Assembly: GCF_002007205.1 (NCBI RefSeq)
Contig: NZ_LAZS01000005.1
Coordinates: 1,240,001-1,304,000 of the forward strand
DNA from: Ensifer adhaerens
Lineage (GTDB): Bacteria; Pseudomonadota; Alphaproteobacteria; Rhizobiales; Rhizobiaceae
Direction of reading: 5' to 3'
DNA: 64,000 bases
How positions within the stretch are numbered: position 1 is the first letter of the stretch; the number at the start of each line of letters is the position of its first letter. Position numbers and translations under genes: made by a program. The notes under the pieces are model-generated. The model worked only from the letters and a program-made list of their open reading frames with translations. It was not told the DNA's origin and ran no database searches. Shown piece after piece: positions 9,328-17,994 of this stretch.

Positions 9328-11844
9328 CTATTTCTTGCGCGGCACCTTCGGCACCGTACGGCCCTTTCTCGGAGCCGCGTCGCTCGCCCCAGCTTCGCCA
9401 TCGGCAGAGGCCTTGGCGGCGGCCTTCTTCGGCTTGGACTTTGGCGTGGGCTCGGCGCCCACCTCTTCCTTGTCTTCAGCCTTCTTCGGCTTGGACGCCT
9501 TCATCGCCGGGCGGGAAACCTCCGCCTTCGGCTTGATCGGCGTTGTCTCCGGAACCGCATCGAGCAGCAGACCCTTGGTGCCGTCGGCCTTCGTGCCGAT
9601 CGTCACCTTGACGACGCCGCCCTTCTTCAGCTTGCCGAAGAGGATTTCATCGGCGAGCGGCTTCTTGATGTTTTCCTGGATGACACGGGCGAGCGGCCGC
9701 GCACCCATCTTCTCGTCGTAGCCCTTCTCGGCAAGCCAGGCGATTGCCTCGTGCGCAAGGTCGAAGGTGACGTTGCGCTCGGCAAGCTGAGTTTCCAGCT
9801 GCATGACGAACTTCTGCACCACCTGGTGGATGACCGGGGTCGGCAGCGAGGCGAAGGGAATGACCGCATCCAGACGGTTGCGGAACTCCGGCGTGAACAG
9901 ACGGTTCAGTGCCTCTTCGTCTTCACCGGTGCGCTTGGACGATCCGAAGCCGATGGCGGCCCGGGCCATTTCCGATGCTCCGGCATTGGTCGTCATGATC
10001 AGGATGACGTTGCGGAAGTCGATCTTCTTGCCGTTATGGTCGGTCAGCGAGCCGTGATCCATGACCTGCAACAGGATGTTGAACAGGTCCGGATGCGCCT
10101 TCTCGATCTCGTCGAGCAGCAGCACGCAATGCGGATGCTGGTCGACGCCATCGGTCAGGAGACCGCCCTGGTCGAAGCCGACATAGCCGGGAGGTGCACC
10201 GAGCAGACGCGAAACCGTGTGCCGCTCCATGTATTCCGACATGTCGAAGCGCAGGAGTTCGACGCCGAGCGAAGTCGCAAGCTGCTTGGCGACTTCCGTC
10301 TTGCCGACGCCGGTCGGGCCGGAGAAGACATAGCAGCCGATCGGCTTGTTCGGTTCGCGCAGGCCGGCGCGCGCCAGCTTGATCGACGACGCGAGCGCCT
10401 CGATCGCCAGGTCCTGGCCGTAGACGACCGAGCGCAGCTCTTTCTCGAGGTTGGCGAGTACCGCCTCGTCGTCCTTGGAAACGGTCTTCGGCGGGATGCG
10501 CGCCATCGTCGCGATCGTCGCCTCGATCTCCTTCTCGGTGATCAGCTTGCGGCGCTTGCTGGCGGGCAGCAGCATCTGTGCGGCACCGGATTCATCGATC
10601 ACGTCGATCGCCTTGTCCGGCAGCTTGCGGTCGTTGATGTAGCGGGCCGAAAGCTCGACCGCGGCCTTAATCGCCTCGTTCGAGTATTTCAGGTGATGAT
10701 ATTCCTCGTAGTAAGGCTTCAGCCCCTTCATGATCTCGATCGCGTCGGCAATCGTCGGCTCGTTCACGTCGATCTTCTGGAAGCGACGGACCAGCGCCCG
10801 ATCCTTCTCGAAGAACTGGCGGTATTCCTTGTAGGTAGTCGAACCGATGCAGCGGATCGCGCCGGAGGACAGCGCCGGTTTCAAAAGGTTAGACGCATCC
10901 ATCGCGCCGCCGGACGTGGCGCCTGCGCCGATGACCGTATGGATCTCGTCGATGAAGAGTACGGCGCCCGGATAGTCCTCGAGCTCCTTGACGACCTGTT
11001 TCAGGCGCTCTTCGAAATCGCCACGGTAGCGCGTGCCGGCAAGAAGCGTGCCCATGTCGAGCGAGAAGATCGTCGCATCCTGCAACGCCTCGGGCACCTT
11101 CTTTTCGACGATGCGCTTGGCGAGGCCTTCGGCGATCGCCGTCTTGCCGACGCCGGGGTCACCGACATAGAGCGGATTGTTCTTGGAGCGGCGGCAGAGC
11201 ACCTGGATCGTGCGGTTCACCTCGGCGTGACGGCCGATCAGCGGGTCGATCTTGCCGGACTTCGCCTTCTCATTGAGGTTGACGCAATAGGCGGTCAGCG
11301 CGTCCTGCTGCTTCTTGGCGCCAGTCTCTTCATTATCGCGCGCGGGCTTCTGCTCGCTCTCGTGATCGTCGGAGCCGCGCACCGGACGGGCCTCGGAGCT
11401 GCCGGGCCGCTTGCCGATGCCGTGCGAGATGAAGTTGACCGCGTCGTAGCGGGTCATCTCCTGCTCCTGCAGGAAATAGGCAGCGTGACTTTCGCGCTCG
11501 GCGAAGATCGCGACCAGCACGTTGGCCCCGGTCACTTCCTCGCGACCGGACGATTGCACGTGGATCACCGCCCGCTGGATCACGCGCTGGAACCCGGCCG
11601 TCGGCTTGGAATCTTCGTCGTAGCCGGTCACCAGGTTCGACAATTCGTTGTCGACGTAATCGGTCACGGTCTTGCGCAGCGTTTCAAGGTTGACGTTGCA
11701 GGCGCCCATCACGGCCGCAGCGTCGGCATCGTCGATCAATGCCAGAAGCAGATGCTCGAGCGTAGCGTATTCGTGGTGGCGCTCGTTGGCAAAAGTCAGT
11801 GCCTGGTGCAGCGCCTTTTCGAGGCTGGGCGAAAATGTTGGCAC
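9328..11844 (-). CDS. clpA: ATP-dependent Clp protease, ATP-binding subunit ClpA
   Basis: AAA+ unfoldase that feeds substrates into ClpP and handles N-end-rule substrates with ClpS. 838 aa: N-terminal Clp repeat domain (about 1-150), first AAA module with Walker A GDPGVGKT at 228-235 and Walker B VLFIDE at 295-300, second AAA module with GPTGVGKT at 509-516 and LLLDEIEKAHPD later. An AIGFGS element near residue 625 fits the ClpP-docking loop. After about residue 765 there is an Ala/Lys/Pro-rich tail of roughly 75 residues that E. coli ClpA lacks. The gene follows clpS by 9 bases. Confidence 0.97.
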   Translation of the reverse strand: MPTFSPSLEKALHQALTFANERHHEYATLEHLLLALIDDADAAAVMGACNVNLETLRKTVTDYVDNELSNLVTGYDEDSKPTAGFQRVIQRAVIHVQSSGREEVTGANVLVAIFAERESHAAYFLQEQEMTRYDAVNFISHGIGKRPGSSEARPVRGSDDHESEQKPARDNEETGAKKQQDALTAYCVNLNEKAKSGKIDPLIGRHAEVNRTIQVLCRRSKNNPLYVGDPGVGKTAIAEGLAKRIVEKKVPEALQDATIFSLDMGTLLAGTRYRGDFEERLKQVVKELEDYPGAVLFIDEIHTVIGAGATSGGAMDASNLLKPALSSGAIRCIGSTTYKEYRQFFEKDRALVRRFQKIDVNEPTIADAIEIMKGLKPYYEEYHHLKYSNEAIKAAVELSARYINDRKLPDKAIDVIDESGAAQMLLPASKRRKLITEKEIEATIATMARIPPKTVSKDDEAVLANLEKELRSVVYGQDLAIEALASSIKLARAGLREPNKPIGCYVFSGPTGVGKTEVAKQLATSLGVELLRFDMSEYMERHTVSRLLGAPPGYVGFDQGGLLTDGVDQHPHCVLLLDEIEKAHPDLFNILLQVMDHGSLTDHNGKKIDFRNVILIMTTNAGASEMARAAIGFGSSKRTGEDEEALNRLFTPEFRNRLDAVIPFASLPTPVIHQVVQKFVMQLETQLAERNVTFDLAHEAIAWLAEKGYDEKMGARPLARVIQENIKKPLADEILFGKLKKGGVVKVTIGTKADGTKGLLLDAVPETTPIKPKAEVSRPAMKASKPKKAEDKEEVGAEPTPKSKPKKAAAKASADGEAGASDAAPRKGRTVPKVPRKK

Positions 11845-11853
11845 GTTAGTTCC

Positions 11854-12207
11854 TCATTTCTTTTCCATGACGCATTGCAACGGATGCTGATGCTGCCGGG
11901 CGAAATCCATCACCTGCGTCACCTTGGTTTCGGCGACCTCATAGGTGAAGACGCCGCACTCTCCCACGCCGTGATTGTGGACGTGGAGCATGATGCGGGT
12001 CGCCTCTTCCGGGTTCTTTTGAAAGAAGCGCTCCAGAATATGGATGACAAATTCCATCGGCGTGTAATCGTCATTCAAAAGCAGAACGCGATACAAACTC
12101 GGCTTTTTGGTCTTCGGCTTGGTACGCGTGATGACGGACGTGCTGCGGTTGTTGCCGTTCCCCTCATCATCGCTACCTTGCTGCATCCGGACCGGCATGG
12201 CGATCAT
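11854..12207 (-). CDS. clpS: ATP-dependent Clp protease adaptor ClpS
   Basis: Adaptor that delivers N-degron proteins to ClpA. 117 aa with a disordered N-terminus, then the core [20 protein letters not shown], where the Asn-Asp pair and following residues form the N-degron pocket, and the [15 protein letters not shown] segment with the conserved His. The start at 12207 has AAGGA upstream; a second ATG three codons later is also possible. It directly precedes clpA, the usual arrangement. The 243 bases upstream hold the phasin terminator and an AT-rich stretch near 12270-12300 that may be its promoter. Confidence 0.95.
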   Translation of the reverse strand: MIAMPVRMQQGSDDEGNGNNRSTSVITRTKPKTKKPSLYRVLLLNDDYTPMEFVIHILERFFQKNPEEATRIMLHVHNHGVGECGVFTYEVAETKVTQVMDFARQHQHPLQCVMEKK

Positions 12208-12390
12208 TCTTGTCAGTTCCTTGTACAGCAGCGACCCATCGAACTCGGCCGCAGCCTGCTTGCCCTTTATCTAATGGTTCGTTTTCAGATTTTAAGACCG
12301 AACCAACACACTGCAATCATAATCGCACGTTGGTTCGCAAGATTGATCAACTTTCTTTGGGCTGCGCACAGCTTATGCGGAAAACAAAAA

Positions 12391-12419
12391 AGGCCGGTCG
12401 CAAGCGCTGCGACCGGCCT
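12391..12419 (-). terminator. Intrinsic terminator after the phasin gene
   Basis: A perfect 12-bp stem (12391-12402 with 12408-12419), 5-base loop, flanked by A runs on the left and T runs on the right. In the minus direction it ends in TTTTTTGTTTT, a strong terminator 31 bases after the phasin stop. The symmetric flanks mean it could also act in the plus direction. Confidence 0.9.
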
Positions 12420-12450
12420 TTTTTTGTTGAGAGTTTGTCCTAGCCGGCGA

Positions 12451-12807
12451 TCAGGCTGCTGCAGCGGCAGCCTTGACTGCTGCCGTTGCCTTGGCAACCG
12501 GTGCTTCGTAGGGCTTGTAGGCGTCCTTTGCGAGATCGGCGTACATTTCGCCGATCTTCGTTGCTTCAGCAACGAAGCCTTCATAGCTCGACTTCACGAA
12601 GTTGGTCTGCAGTTCGAAAGCAGCCTCGACGCTCTTGACGCTGGTCAGCTTTTCGACGTGCGCCACGCCGTCCTCGAAGGACTTCTTGGAGTAATCGGCG
12701 GCTTCGGTCGCGATAGCCTGGAGACCCTTGGTCCAAGCGGAATAGCTCTTTACAGCCACGTCAATGGCTTCTTTGCTCTTCTTGTTTGCATCATCGAAGT
12801 TGAACAT
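12451..12807 (-). CDS. Phasin family protein (PHB granule-associated)
   Basis: A 118-aa protein of the phasin_2 type that coats polyhydroxybutyrate granules. FNFDDANKKSKEAIDVAVKS at the N-terminus begins a long amphipathic helix region, with SYSAWTKGLQAIATEAADYS and FELQTNFVKSSYEGFVAEAT typical of rhizobial phasins, ending in an Ala-rich tail. AAGGAG lies 7 bases ahead of the ATG at 12807. A readable sigma-70 promoter with a palindromic TGC-N3-GCA site in its spacer lies just upstream, and a strong terminator follows, so it is a single-gene unit. Confidence 0.93.
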   Translation of the reverse strand: MFNFDDANKKSKEAIDVAVKSYSAWTKGLQAIATEAADYSKKSFEDGVAHVEKLTSVKSVEAAFELQTNFVKSSYEGFVAEATKIGEMYADLAKDAYKPYEAPVAKATAAVKAAAAAA

Positions 12808-12844
12808 CGGGTGTCTCCTTGGTGACGGCCGGATTTGAGGCTTC

Positions 12845-12872
12845 AGTTTATGTGCACTGCACAAAAAGTCAA
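12845..12872 (-). promoter_or_regulatory. Promoter of the phasin gene
   Basis: On the minus strand TTGACT (12872-12867) and TAAACT (12850-12845) are separated by 16 bases, a good match to the sigma-70 consensus. The -10 ends 37 bases ahead of the phasin ATG. Confidence 0.7.
12853..12864. promoter_or_regulatory. Predicted PhaR-type operator inside the phasin promoter
   Basis: TGCACTGCACAA fits the TGC-N3-GCA core, followed by CAA, reported for PhaR repressor sites in alphaproteobacteria, and its GTGCACTGCAC core is palindromic. It occupies the spacer between -35 and -10, where a bound repressor would block polymerase. A second TGC-N3-GCA (TGCGACGCA) lies at 12881-12889 just upstream of the -35. 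The assignment to PhaR rests on motif recall plus the phasin gene; phaR itself is not in the window. Confidence 0.55.
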
Positions 12873-13027
12873 GACAAGTGTGCGACGCAATAAAATACAA
12901 CAGATGCAACAACTTGATGAAATATCGCGGTCCGGCGTAAAATTTATTGGCCGCGCTCGCTACAGCTCCAAGACAAGCGATGGCGAGCAATTGCCCAGCA
13001 AGACATCAACATCTCGCCCAAAACAAT

Positions 13028-13060
13028 AAACCCCAAAAATCCCAGGGATTTTCGGGGTTT
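13028..13060 (-). terminator. Intrinsic terminator after the DUF3126 gene
   Basis: A 14-bp stem (13028-13041 with 13047-13060). Its only irregular position is an A-C mismatch on the plus strand but a G-U pair in the minus-strand RNA, so it was probably selected as a minus-strand structure. The tail TTTATTGTTTT follows. Confidence 0.75.
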
Positions 13061-13086
13061 ATACTGAAAGCGTCCGACGGCAGACC

Positions 13087-13290
13087 TTAGAGATCGATGT
13101 CGAGGATCGCCATGGAGAAGTTGTAGGAAAGCTCGCCGTCTTCCTCATCGCGGAAGACGACACCGAGGAACTCGTCACCGAGATAGACTTCAGCGGACTC
13201 GTCCTTCTTCGGGCGAGCCTTGACGACCATCTGCTGATTGAAGGTGCGCTTGAAATAGGCTTCAAGCTTGCGGATTTCTTCGGGCTTCAA
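13087..13290 (-). CDS. DUF3126 family protein
   Basis: A 67-aa protein of unknown function widespread in Rhizobiales. The chain begins KPEEIRKLEAYFKRTFN and continues with charged strands ending in NFSMAILDIDL. No ATG is available at the point where homology begins; a TTG at 13290 with GGAG 7 bases ahead is the best start. Upstream in-frame codons as far as 13539 lie inside cysE and are not plausible coding. It follows cysE by 98 bases and has its own terminator. Confidence 0.8.
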   Translation of the reverse strand: MKPEEIRKLEAYFKRTFNQQMVVKARPKKDESAEVYLGDEFLGVVFRDEEDGELSYNFSMAILDIDL

Positions 13291-13388
13291 AACACGTCTC
13301 CGTAGCCGTTTAACTGTGCGGCGCTTCTCGCATGCTGCATCGGCGGGTGTAAACCCCTCGAAAGAGGGTACACACCGGTTCCCGCATG

Positions 13389-14216
13389 TCAGATATCGAA
13401 GCTGGCAAGGATCTGGTCCATCTGGCGCGACGGCTCGGAACAACCGGCCTCGCCCACCACCTTTGCCGGCACGCCGGCGACGGTCGACTTCGGCGGTACC
13501 GGTTTCAGCACGACCGAGCCGGCAGCGACGCGCGAGCAATGCCCGATGTGAATGTTGCCGAGGATCTTGGCGCCGGCACCGATGAGCACGCCATCGGCGA
13601 TCTTCGGATGGCGGTCGCTGCCTTCCTTGCCGGTACCGCCGAGCGTCACGCCGTGCAGGATAGAGACGTTGTCGCCGATGACAGCCGTCTCGCCAACGAC
13701 GAGGCCGGTGGCATGATCAAGGAAAATGCCACGCCCGATGCGGGCGGCGGGGTTGATGTCCGTCTGGAAGACGCTCGATGCGCGGCTCTGGAGGTAGAAG
13801 GCGAAATCCTTGCGGCCACGCTTCAACAGCCAATGGGCCAGGCGATGGGTCTGGATCGCATGGAAGCCCTTGAAGTAGAGCACCGGCTCGATGAAGCGGG
13901 TGCAGGCGGGATCGCGGTCGTAGACGGCCTGGATGTCGACGCGCAGAATGGTGCCCCACTCCGGCCAGTCCTCCAGCATCTCGGAGAAGGTCTGGCGCAA
14001 AAGGTTTGCCTGCAGATCGGGGTGATCCAGCCTTTCGCAGATGCGGTAGATCACGCTTTCTTCGAGGGAATGCTGGTTGACCACGGTGGAATAGAGGAAG
14101 GCCGCAAGCATCGGATCCTGCTCGGCGGCCACGCGGGCTTCTTCGCGCAGGCTATTCCAGATCGGATCCATCACTTTCAGCGCTTCTGCCTGGCGAAGTT
14201 CGGTCTTGGCGACCAT
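13389..14216 (-). CDS. cysE: Serine O-acetyltransferase
   Basis: Acetylates serine to O-acetylserine, the carbon skeleton for cysteine. 275 aa: N-terminal helical domain (about 1-150), then a left-handed beta-helix of hexapeptide repeats with PAARIGRGIFLDHATG, the catalytic His in DHATG, and LHGVTLGGTGKE...RHPKIADGVLIGAGAKILGN-type repeats. The C-terminal segment ending FDI fits the tail that inserts into cysteine synthase in the cysteine synthase complex. It lies between an alpha/beta hydrolase gene and DUF3126, not next to the sulfite reduction genes further right. Confidence 0.95.
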   Translation of the reverse strand: MVAKTELRQAEALKVMDPIWNSLREEARVAAEQDPMLAAFLYSTVVNQHSLEESVIYRICERLDHPDLQANLLRQTFSEMLEDWPEWGTILRVDIQAVYDRDPACTRFIEPVLYFKGFHAIQTHRLAHWLLKRGRKDFAFYLQSRASSVFQTDINPAARIGRGIFLDHATGLVVGETAVIGDNVSILHGVTLGGTGKEGSDRHPKIADGVLIGAGAKILGNIHIGHCSRVAAGSVVLKPVPPKSTVAGVPAKVVGEAGCSEPSRQMDQILASFDI

Positions 14217-14304
14217 CGTCGCTCTCCTTCCTTGTCCGTGCCTGTCATCACTATAGGGGAAATCAGGCGTGACTTAAATGGCGTCTGCCGGCAATGACGA
14301 TCCG

Positions 14305-15090
14305 TTAGGCGCGATCGATCTCGGCCAGAAATTCGAGCACCGCTTTCTTGAAAACCCGGTCGCCGACGGCGAGCATATGGTCGCGGCCGGGAATGTCGAG
14401 CGCGCGCGCATGCGGCATCAGCGCCGCCAGTTCCTGCGCCGATCCGGCGATATCGTCGGTCGTCCCGACACCGATCAGCGTCGGCTGTTCGATGCGCGCC
14501 ATGTCCTGCGGCGTCAGCAGATCCCTGGAGGTCGAGATACACGCCGCAAGCGCCTGCCGGTCGCTCTTGGTCTGGTCGGCGAAGGCACGGAACATGCGGC
14601 CGCGCGCATGGCTCACGTCAGCCAGCAACGGCGCCACCAGAGCATCGGCGATCGGGTCCCAATCCCCTACTCCAGACACCATGCCGATGCCGAGGCCGCC
14701 GAAGACCAGCGAACGTACGCGGTCGGGATATGCGAGCGCCAGGAAGGCGGAGATACGCGCGCCCATCGAATAGCCCATCACATGGGCCTCGGCGATCCCG
14801 AGATGCCGGAGCAGCGCGGCGGCGTCGCCCGCCATCTGCTGCGGATGATAGAGCTCCGGATCGTAGGGCTTGCTGCTTTTGCCATGGCCGCGATTGTCGA
14901 GAGCGATGACCCGGTAGCCGGCATCGCCGAGCGTCTTCAGCCAGCCCGGGAACACCCAGTTGACGTTGGCGCTGGAGGCAAAGCCGTGGATGAGCAGGAT
15001 GGGCGCGCCGGACGGGTCGCCCTCATCGAAGAAGGCGATCTCCAGACCGTCATGATTGAAACGGGAAAACGGCGGCGGGGTGAGATCCAT
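14305..15090 (-). CDS. Alpha/beta-fold hydrolase
   Basis: A 261-aa cytosolic hydrolase of unknown substrate. LIHGFASS near residues 34-40 forms the oxyanion region, DNRGHGKSSKP follows, and the nucleophile elbow GYSMGAR puts Ser at residue 108. The catalytic His is in GRDHMLAVGD near the C-terminus. Length and order are those of esterase/lactonase-type members. It lies 88 bases upstream of cysE on the same strand and is divergent from the zinc-finger gene. Confidence 0.88.
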   Translation of the reverse strand: MDLTPPPFSRFNHDGLEIAFFDEGDPSGAPILLIHGFASSANVNWVFPGWLKTLGDAGYRVIALDNRGHGKSSKPYDPELYHPQQMAGDAAALLRHLGIAEAHVMGYSMGARISAFLALAYPDRVRSLVFGGLGIGMVSGVGDWDPIADALVAPLLADVSHARGRMFRAFADQTKSDRQALAACISTSRDLLTPQDMARIEQPTLIGVGTTDDIAGSAQELAALMPHARALDIPGRDHMLAVGDRVFKKAVLEFLAEIDRA

Positions 15091-15264
15091 CTTTTCATCC
15101 TCGGCATATCGATCCGGCGCAACCTAGTTCGTCGCTCCGGCGGGCGAAACCCCGCACCGGCAAAAACCACAGCTGCGGCAGCTTTGCCGCTACACATTTC
15201 CGGCAAAGCTGACTATGGTGCCGCCAAATTTGACCTTTCAGACTTGCATTCATCGGAGCATGAC

Positions 15265-15510
15265 ATGGCCGGCCACAGCATCCCGCATTTCCAGAATGAC
15301 GGCGGACATCAGGCAATCGAAATCGGCGTCAAGGAATTCATGTGCACCGGCGCATCCATTCCCTACGATCACCCGCACATTTTCATCGACATGGGTGACG
15401 ACAGCGAGAAGGTCTGCTCCTACTGCTCCACGCTCTACCGCTACAATCCGAAGCTGAAGGCGACGGAAACGAATCCCCCCGGCTGTCTTTTCGCCCATAA
15501 AGCTGCCTGA
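15265..15510 (+). CDS. Zinc-finger (CHCC) protein, NDUFS6-like
   Basis: An 81-aa protein with Cys27, His36/His38, Cys51 and Cys54 in the CHCC zinc-finger pattern seen in mitochondrial complex I subunit NDUFS6 and its alphaproteobacterial relatives. SEKVCSYCSTLYRY contains the last two ligands. A role in complex I assembly is plausible but not shown for this protein. CGGAG precedes the ATG. It is followed after 9 bases by a flavin monooxygenase gene. Confidence 0.88.
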   Translation: MAGHSIPHFQNDGGHQAIEIGVKEFMCTGASIPYDHPHIFIDMGDDSEKVCSYCSTLYRYNPKLKATETNPPGCLFAHKAA

Positions 15511-15519
15511 TAAGCCGCG

Positions 15520-16686
15520 ATGTCGCGCCCGGTCGCGATCATCGGCGCCGGCATCGGCGGGCTCACGGCTGCGCTCTGCCTTGCCCGAAGCGGCTTCGAG
15601 GTCGATATCATCGAGCGGGCGACGGCGCTGACCGAGGTCGGCGCCGGCCTGCAACTCTCGCCGAACGCCTCACGCATCCTCATCGAGCTCGGCCTGCTGC
15701 CGCAGCTCGAGGGCGTATGGACAGAACCCGAGCGCATCGGTCTTGTTGACGGCCGCTCCTTGCGCCCGCTAGCCAGCGTATCGGCCGGAAACTTCGCGCG
15801 CCGCCGCTGGCATGCGCCCTATGCCGTTCTCCACCGCGCCAGCCTCCAGAAAATCCTGCTCTCCGCCGTTCAATCGGAACCGCGCTGCCGGCTCCACCTC
15901 GGATGCCAGATCGACAAGCCCGGGGAACAGCCGATCGCAGATGTGACGGGGCGCAACCCGGACGTCGTTATCGGCGCCGACGGCATCTGGTCGCGGCTGC
16001 GCGAGGCCGTACCCGGCGCCGGTCGCGTCCGGTTCTCCGGCAACATAGCCTGGCGCATGACGCTTGCGGGCGACATGGCAGCAGGCCTGCTCAACCACGA
16101 GCAGGTCACCGCCTTCCTCGGCTCTCGCGCTCATCTCGTCGCCTACCCCTTGCGGGAAGTCGGCGGTTTCAATCTCGTCGCGATCATCGAGGGCAAGGAG
16201 ACCGACGCTCTATGGGTCGGAAAGGATTCTGACGCGCGACGCCAGGATTGCCTGAACGCCTTCTCGGGCTGGAACGCCGGCATCCGCTCGCTTCTCGATA
16301 AAGCCGTGGCGCCCACCTACTGGCCGCTCTGCACCGTCGACGACGGCGCCTGGCAGGATGGGCGGAAGACCGTGCTGATCGGCGACGCCGCCCATGCGAT
16401 GACGCCCTTTGCGGCGCAGGGCGCGGCCATGGCGATCGAGGACGCGTATGCGCTTGCAGCTTGCCTGTCTGAAAACACCAGCGTCCCGGATGCGTTGCAG
16501 AAATTCGAGACCCTTCGCCGGCCGCGCATCGCACGTGTCCGCCGCAGGGCGGCGTTCAACCATTTCGCCTATCACGCCCGCGGCCCGGTCCGCATCGGCC
16601 GCGACATGGTGCTGAAATTCAAGGGCCCCGACGCACTCGCGGCCGACCTCGACTGGCTATACGGCTACGGGGCGCCAGAGCGCTGA
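15520..16686 (+). CDS. FAD-dependent monooxygenase (salicylate hydroxylase-like)
   Basis: A 388-aa class A flavoprotein monooxygenase. GAGIGG at residues 8-13 is the dinucleotide-binding motif; IGADGIWSRLR (GxD/ADG motif) lies near residue 150; LIGDAAHAMTPFAAQGA near 285 binds FAD ribityl/pyrophosphate. The order and length resemble salicylate and 3-hydroxybenzoate hydroxylases, but the actual aromatic substrate cannot be read from sequence. It starts 9 bases after the zinc-finger gene. No aromatic degradation genes are nearby. Confidence 0.85.
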   Translation: MSRPVAIIGAGIGGLTAALCLARSGFEVDIIERATALTEVGAGLQLSPNASRILIELGLLPQLEGVWTEPERIGLVDGRSLRPLASVSAGNFARRRWHAPYAVLHRASLQKILLSAVQSEPRCRLHLGCQIDKPGEQPIADVTGRNPDVVIGADGIWSRLREAVPGAGRVRFSGNIAWRMTLAGDMAAGLLNHEQVTAFLGSRAHLVAYPLREVGGFNLVAIIEGKETDALWVGKDSDARRQDCLNAFSGWNAGIRSLLDKAVAPTYWPLCTVDDGAWQDGRKTVLIGDAAHAMTPFAAQGAAMAIEDAYALAACLSENTSVPDALQKFETLRRPRIARVRRRAAFNHFAYHARGPVRIGRDMVLKFKGPDALAADLDWLYGYGAPER

Positions 16687-16763
16687 GAACCAGTCGTCGT
16701 CCGCCGTGATTGGCCCGTTCAAGCTTCGGCTCGCCCGGCAGGACCAACACCAGAAAAGCAGAA

Positions 16764-16787
16764 CGCCGCAGAGAGATGACTGCGGCG
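16764..16787 (-). terminator. Terminator after the cystathionine beta-lyase gene
   Basis: An 8-bp CG-rich stem (16764-16771 with 16780-16787) with an 8-base loop, followed on the minus strand by TTCTGCTTTTC. It lies 16 bases after the metC-like stop, between two convergent genes. Confidence 0.6.
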
Positions 16788-16803
16788 CCTTGCATTGCCT
16801 TCG

Positions 16804-17994
16804 TCAAACGGCGTTCGCCGCAGCCAGTCCCGCTTCGATGTCGCGGCGGATGTCAGGCACATCCTCAAGGCCGATCTGCAGGCGCAGGACCGGTCCTTCC
16901 GTCGGTGCCAGCGCGACCTTGCGGTCACCAAGCCCGACATGGAGCGCGAGGCTTTCGAAACCACCCCAGGAGTAGCCTAGCCCGAACAGTCTCAGCGCAT
17001 CGAGGAAGGCGTGCGCCTTGGCCTTGAAACGGTCGGGACTTTCCGCCTTCAGAACGAAGGAAAAGATGCCGCTTGCGCCGGTGAAATCGCGCTTCCAGAG
17101 CTCGTGGCCCGGGAAGCTCGGCAGTGCCGGATGCAGGACGCGAGCCACTTCGTCGCGCGTCTCCAGCCACTTTGCCAGCGTCAGTGCGCTTTCCTGGTGG
17201 CGCTCGAGGCGGATGCCCATGGTCCTGAGGCCACGCAAGATCTGGTAGCTGTCATCGGGCGAAACGCAGACGCCGAGTGTCACCATCGCCTCGGTCAGGG
17301 CCGGCCAGTGCTCGGCATTGGCCGAAACGGTGCCGAAGAGGACGTCCGAGTGGCCGGACGGATACTTGGTCGCCGCATGGATAGACACGTCGACGCCGTG
17401 ATCGAGCGGCTTGAAATAGATAGGCGTCGCCCAGGTATTGTCCATGGTGACGATGCAGCCGTGACGATGGGCGGCATCGGCAATGGCGCGTATATCCTGC
17501 ATTTCGAATGTGTTCGATCCCGGCGCTTCCGTGTGCACCAGACGCGTGTTCGGACGGATCAGGCTCTCGATCGCCGCACCGATCATCGGATCGTAATATT
17601 CGACCGTGACGCCAAGACGCTTCAGCATCGTGTCGCAGAAGTGGCGCGTCGGGAAGTAAACCGAATCGACAATCAAGGCATGGTCGCCGGCCGAGAGGTA
17701 GGCGAGGAACGGCACCGTGACGGCGGCCAGACCCGAGGGAACGAGGATCGTTCCGGCGGAACCTTCGAGTTCGTTGATTGCGTCGCAGAGCGCATCCGTC
17801 GTCGGTGTTCCGCGGGTGCCATAGGTGTATTTCTGCGCCCGCGTCTCCATGGTCTTGGCGTTCGGGAACAGCACGGTGGACGCATGTACCACCGGCGGAT
17901 TGACGAAGCCGAAATAGTCGGAGGGATTGTTACCGCTGTGGGCGAGACGCGTGTTGATTCCTGCCTTGCCGTTCACATTGCCACTGTCTGCCAT
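16804..17994 (-). CDS. metC: Cystathionine beta-lyase
   Basis: PLP enzyme of the Cys/Met metabolism family; cleaves cystathionine to homocysteine. 396 aa with LVPSGLAAVT near residue 87, TMDNTWATPIYFKPL near 183-197 and the cofactor lysine Lys210 in HAATKYPSGHSD. The proline-tryptophan features around DNTWATP favour the beta-lyase branch over gamma-synthase. The start at 17994 begins the conserved N-terminus (GINTRLAHSG); codons upstream to 18069 are less likely. It is divergent from aapJ. Confidence 0.88.
   Translation of the reverse strand: MADSGNVNGKAGINTRLAHSGNNPSDYFGFVNPPVVHASTVLFPNAKTMETRAQKYTYGTRGTPTTDALCDAINELEGSAGTILVPSGLAAVTVPFLAYLSAGDHALIVDSVYFPTRHFCDTMLKRLGVTVEYYDPMIGAAIESLIRPNTRLVHTEAPGSNTFEMQDIRAIADAAHRHGCIVTMDNTWATPIYFKPLDHGVDVSIHAATKYPSGHSDVLFGTVSANAEHWPALTEAMVTLGVCVSPDDSYQILRGLRTMGIRLERHQESALTLAKWLETRDEVARVLHPALPSFPGHELWKRDFTGASGIFSFVLKAESPDRFKAKAHAFLDALRLFGLGYSWGGFESLALHVGLGDRKVALAPTEGPVLRLQIGLEDVPDIRRDIEAGLAAANAV

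Noticed and set aside
9151-12825. A 1,224-codon open frame on the plus strand
   Set aside because: It lies opposite clpA and clpS, has no recognisable domains and is explained by GC-rich third positions of the real genes.
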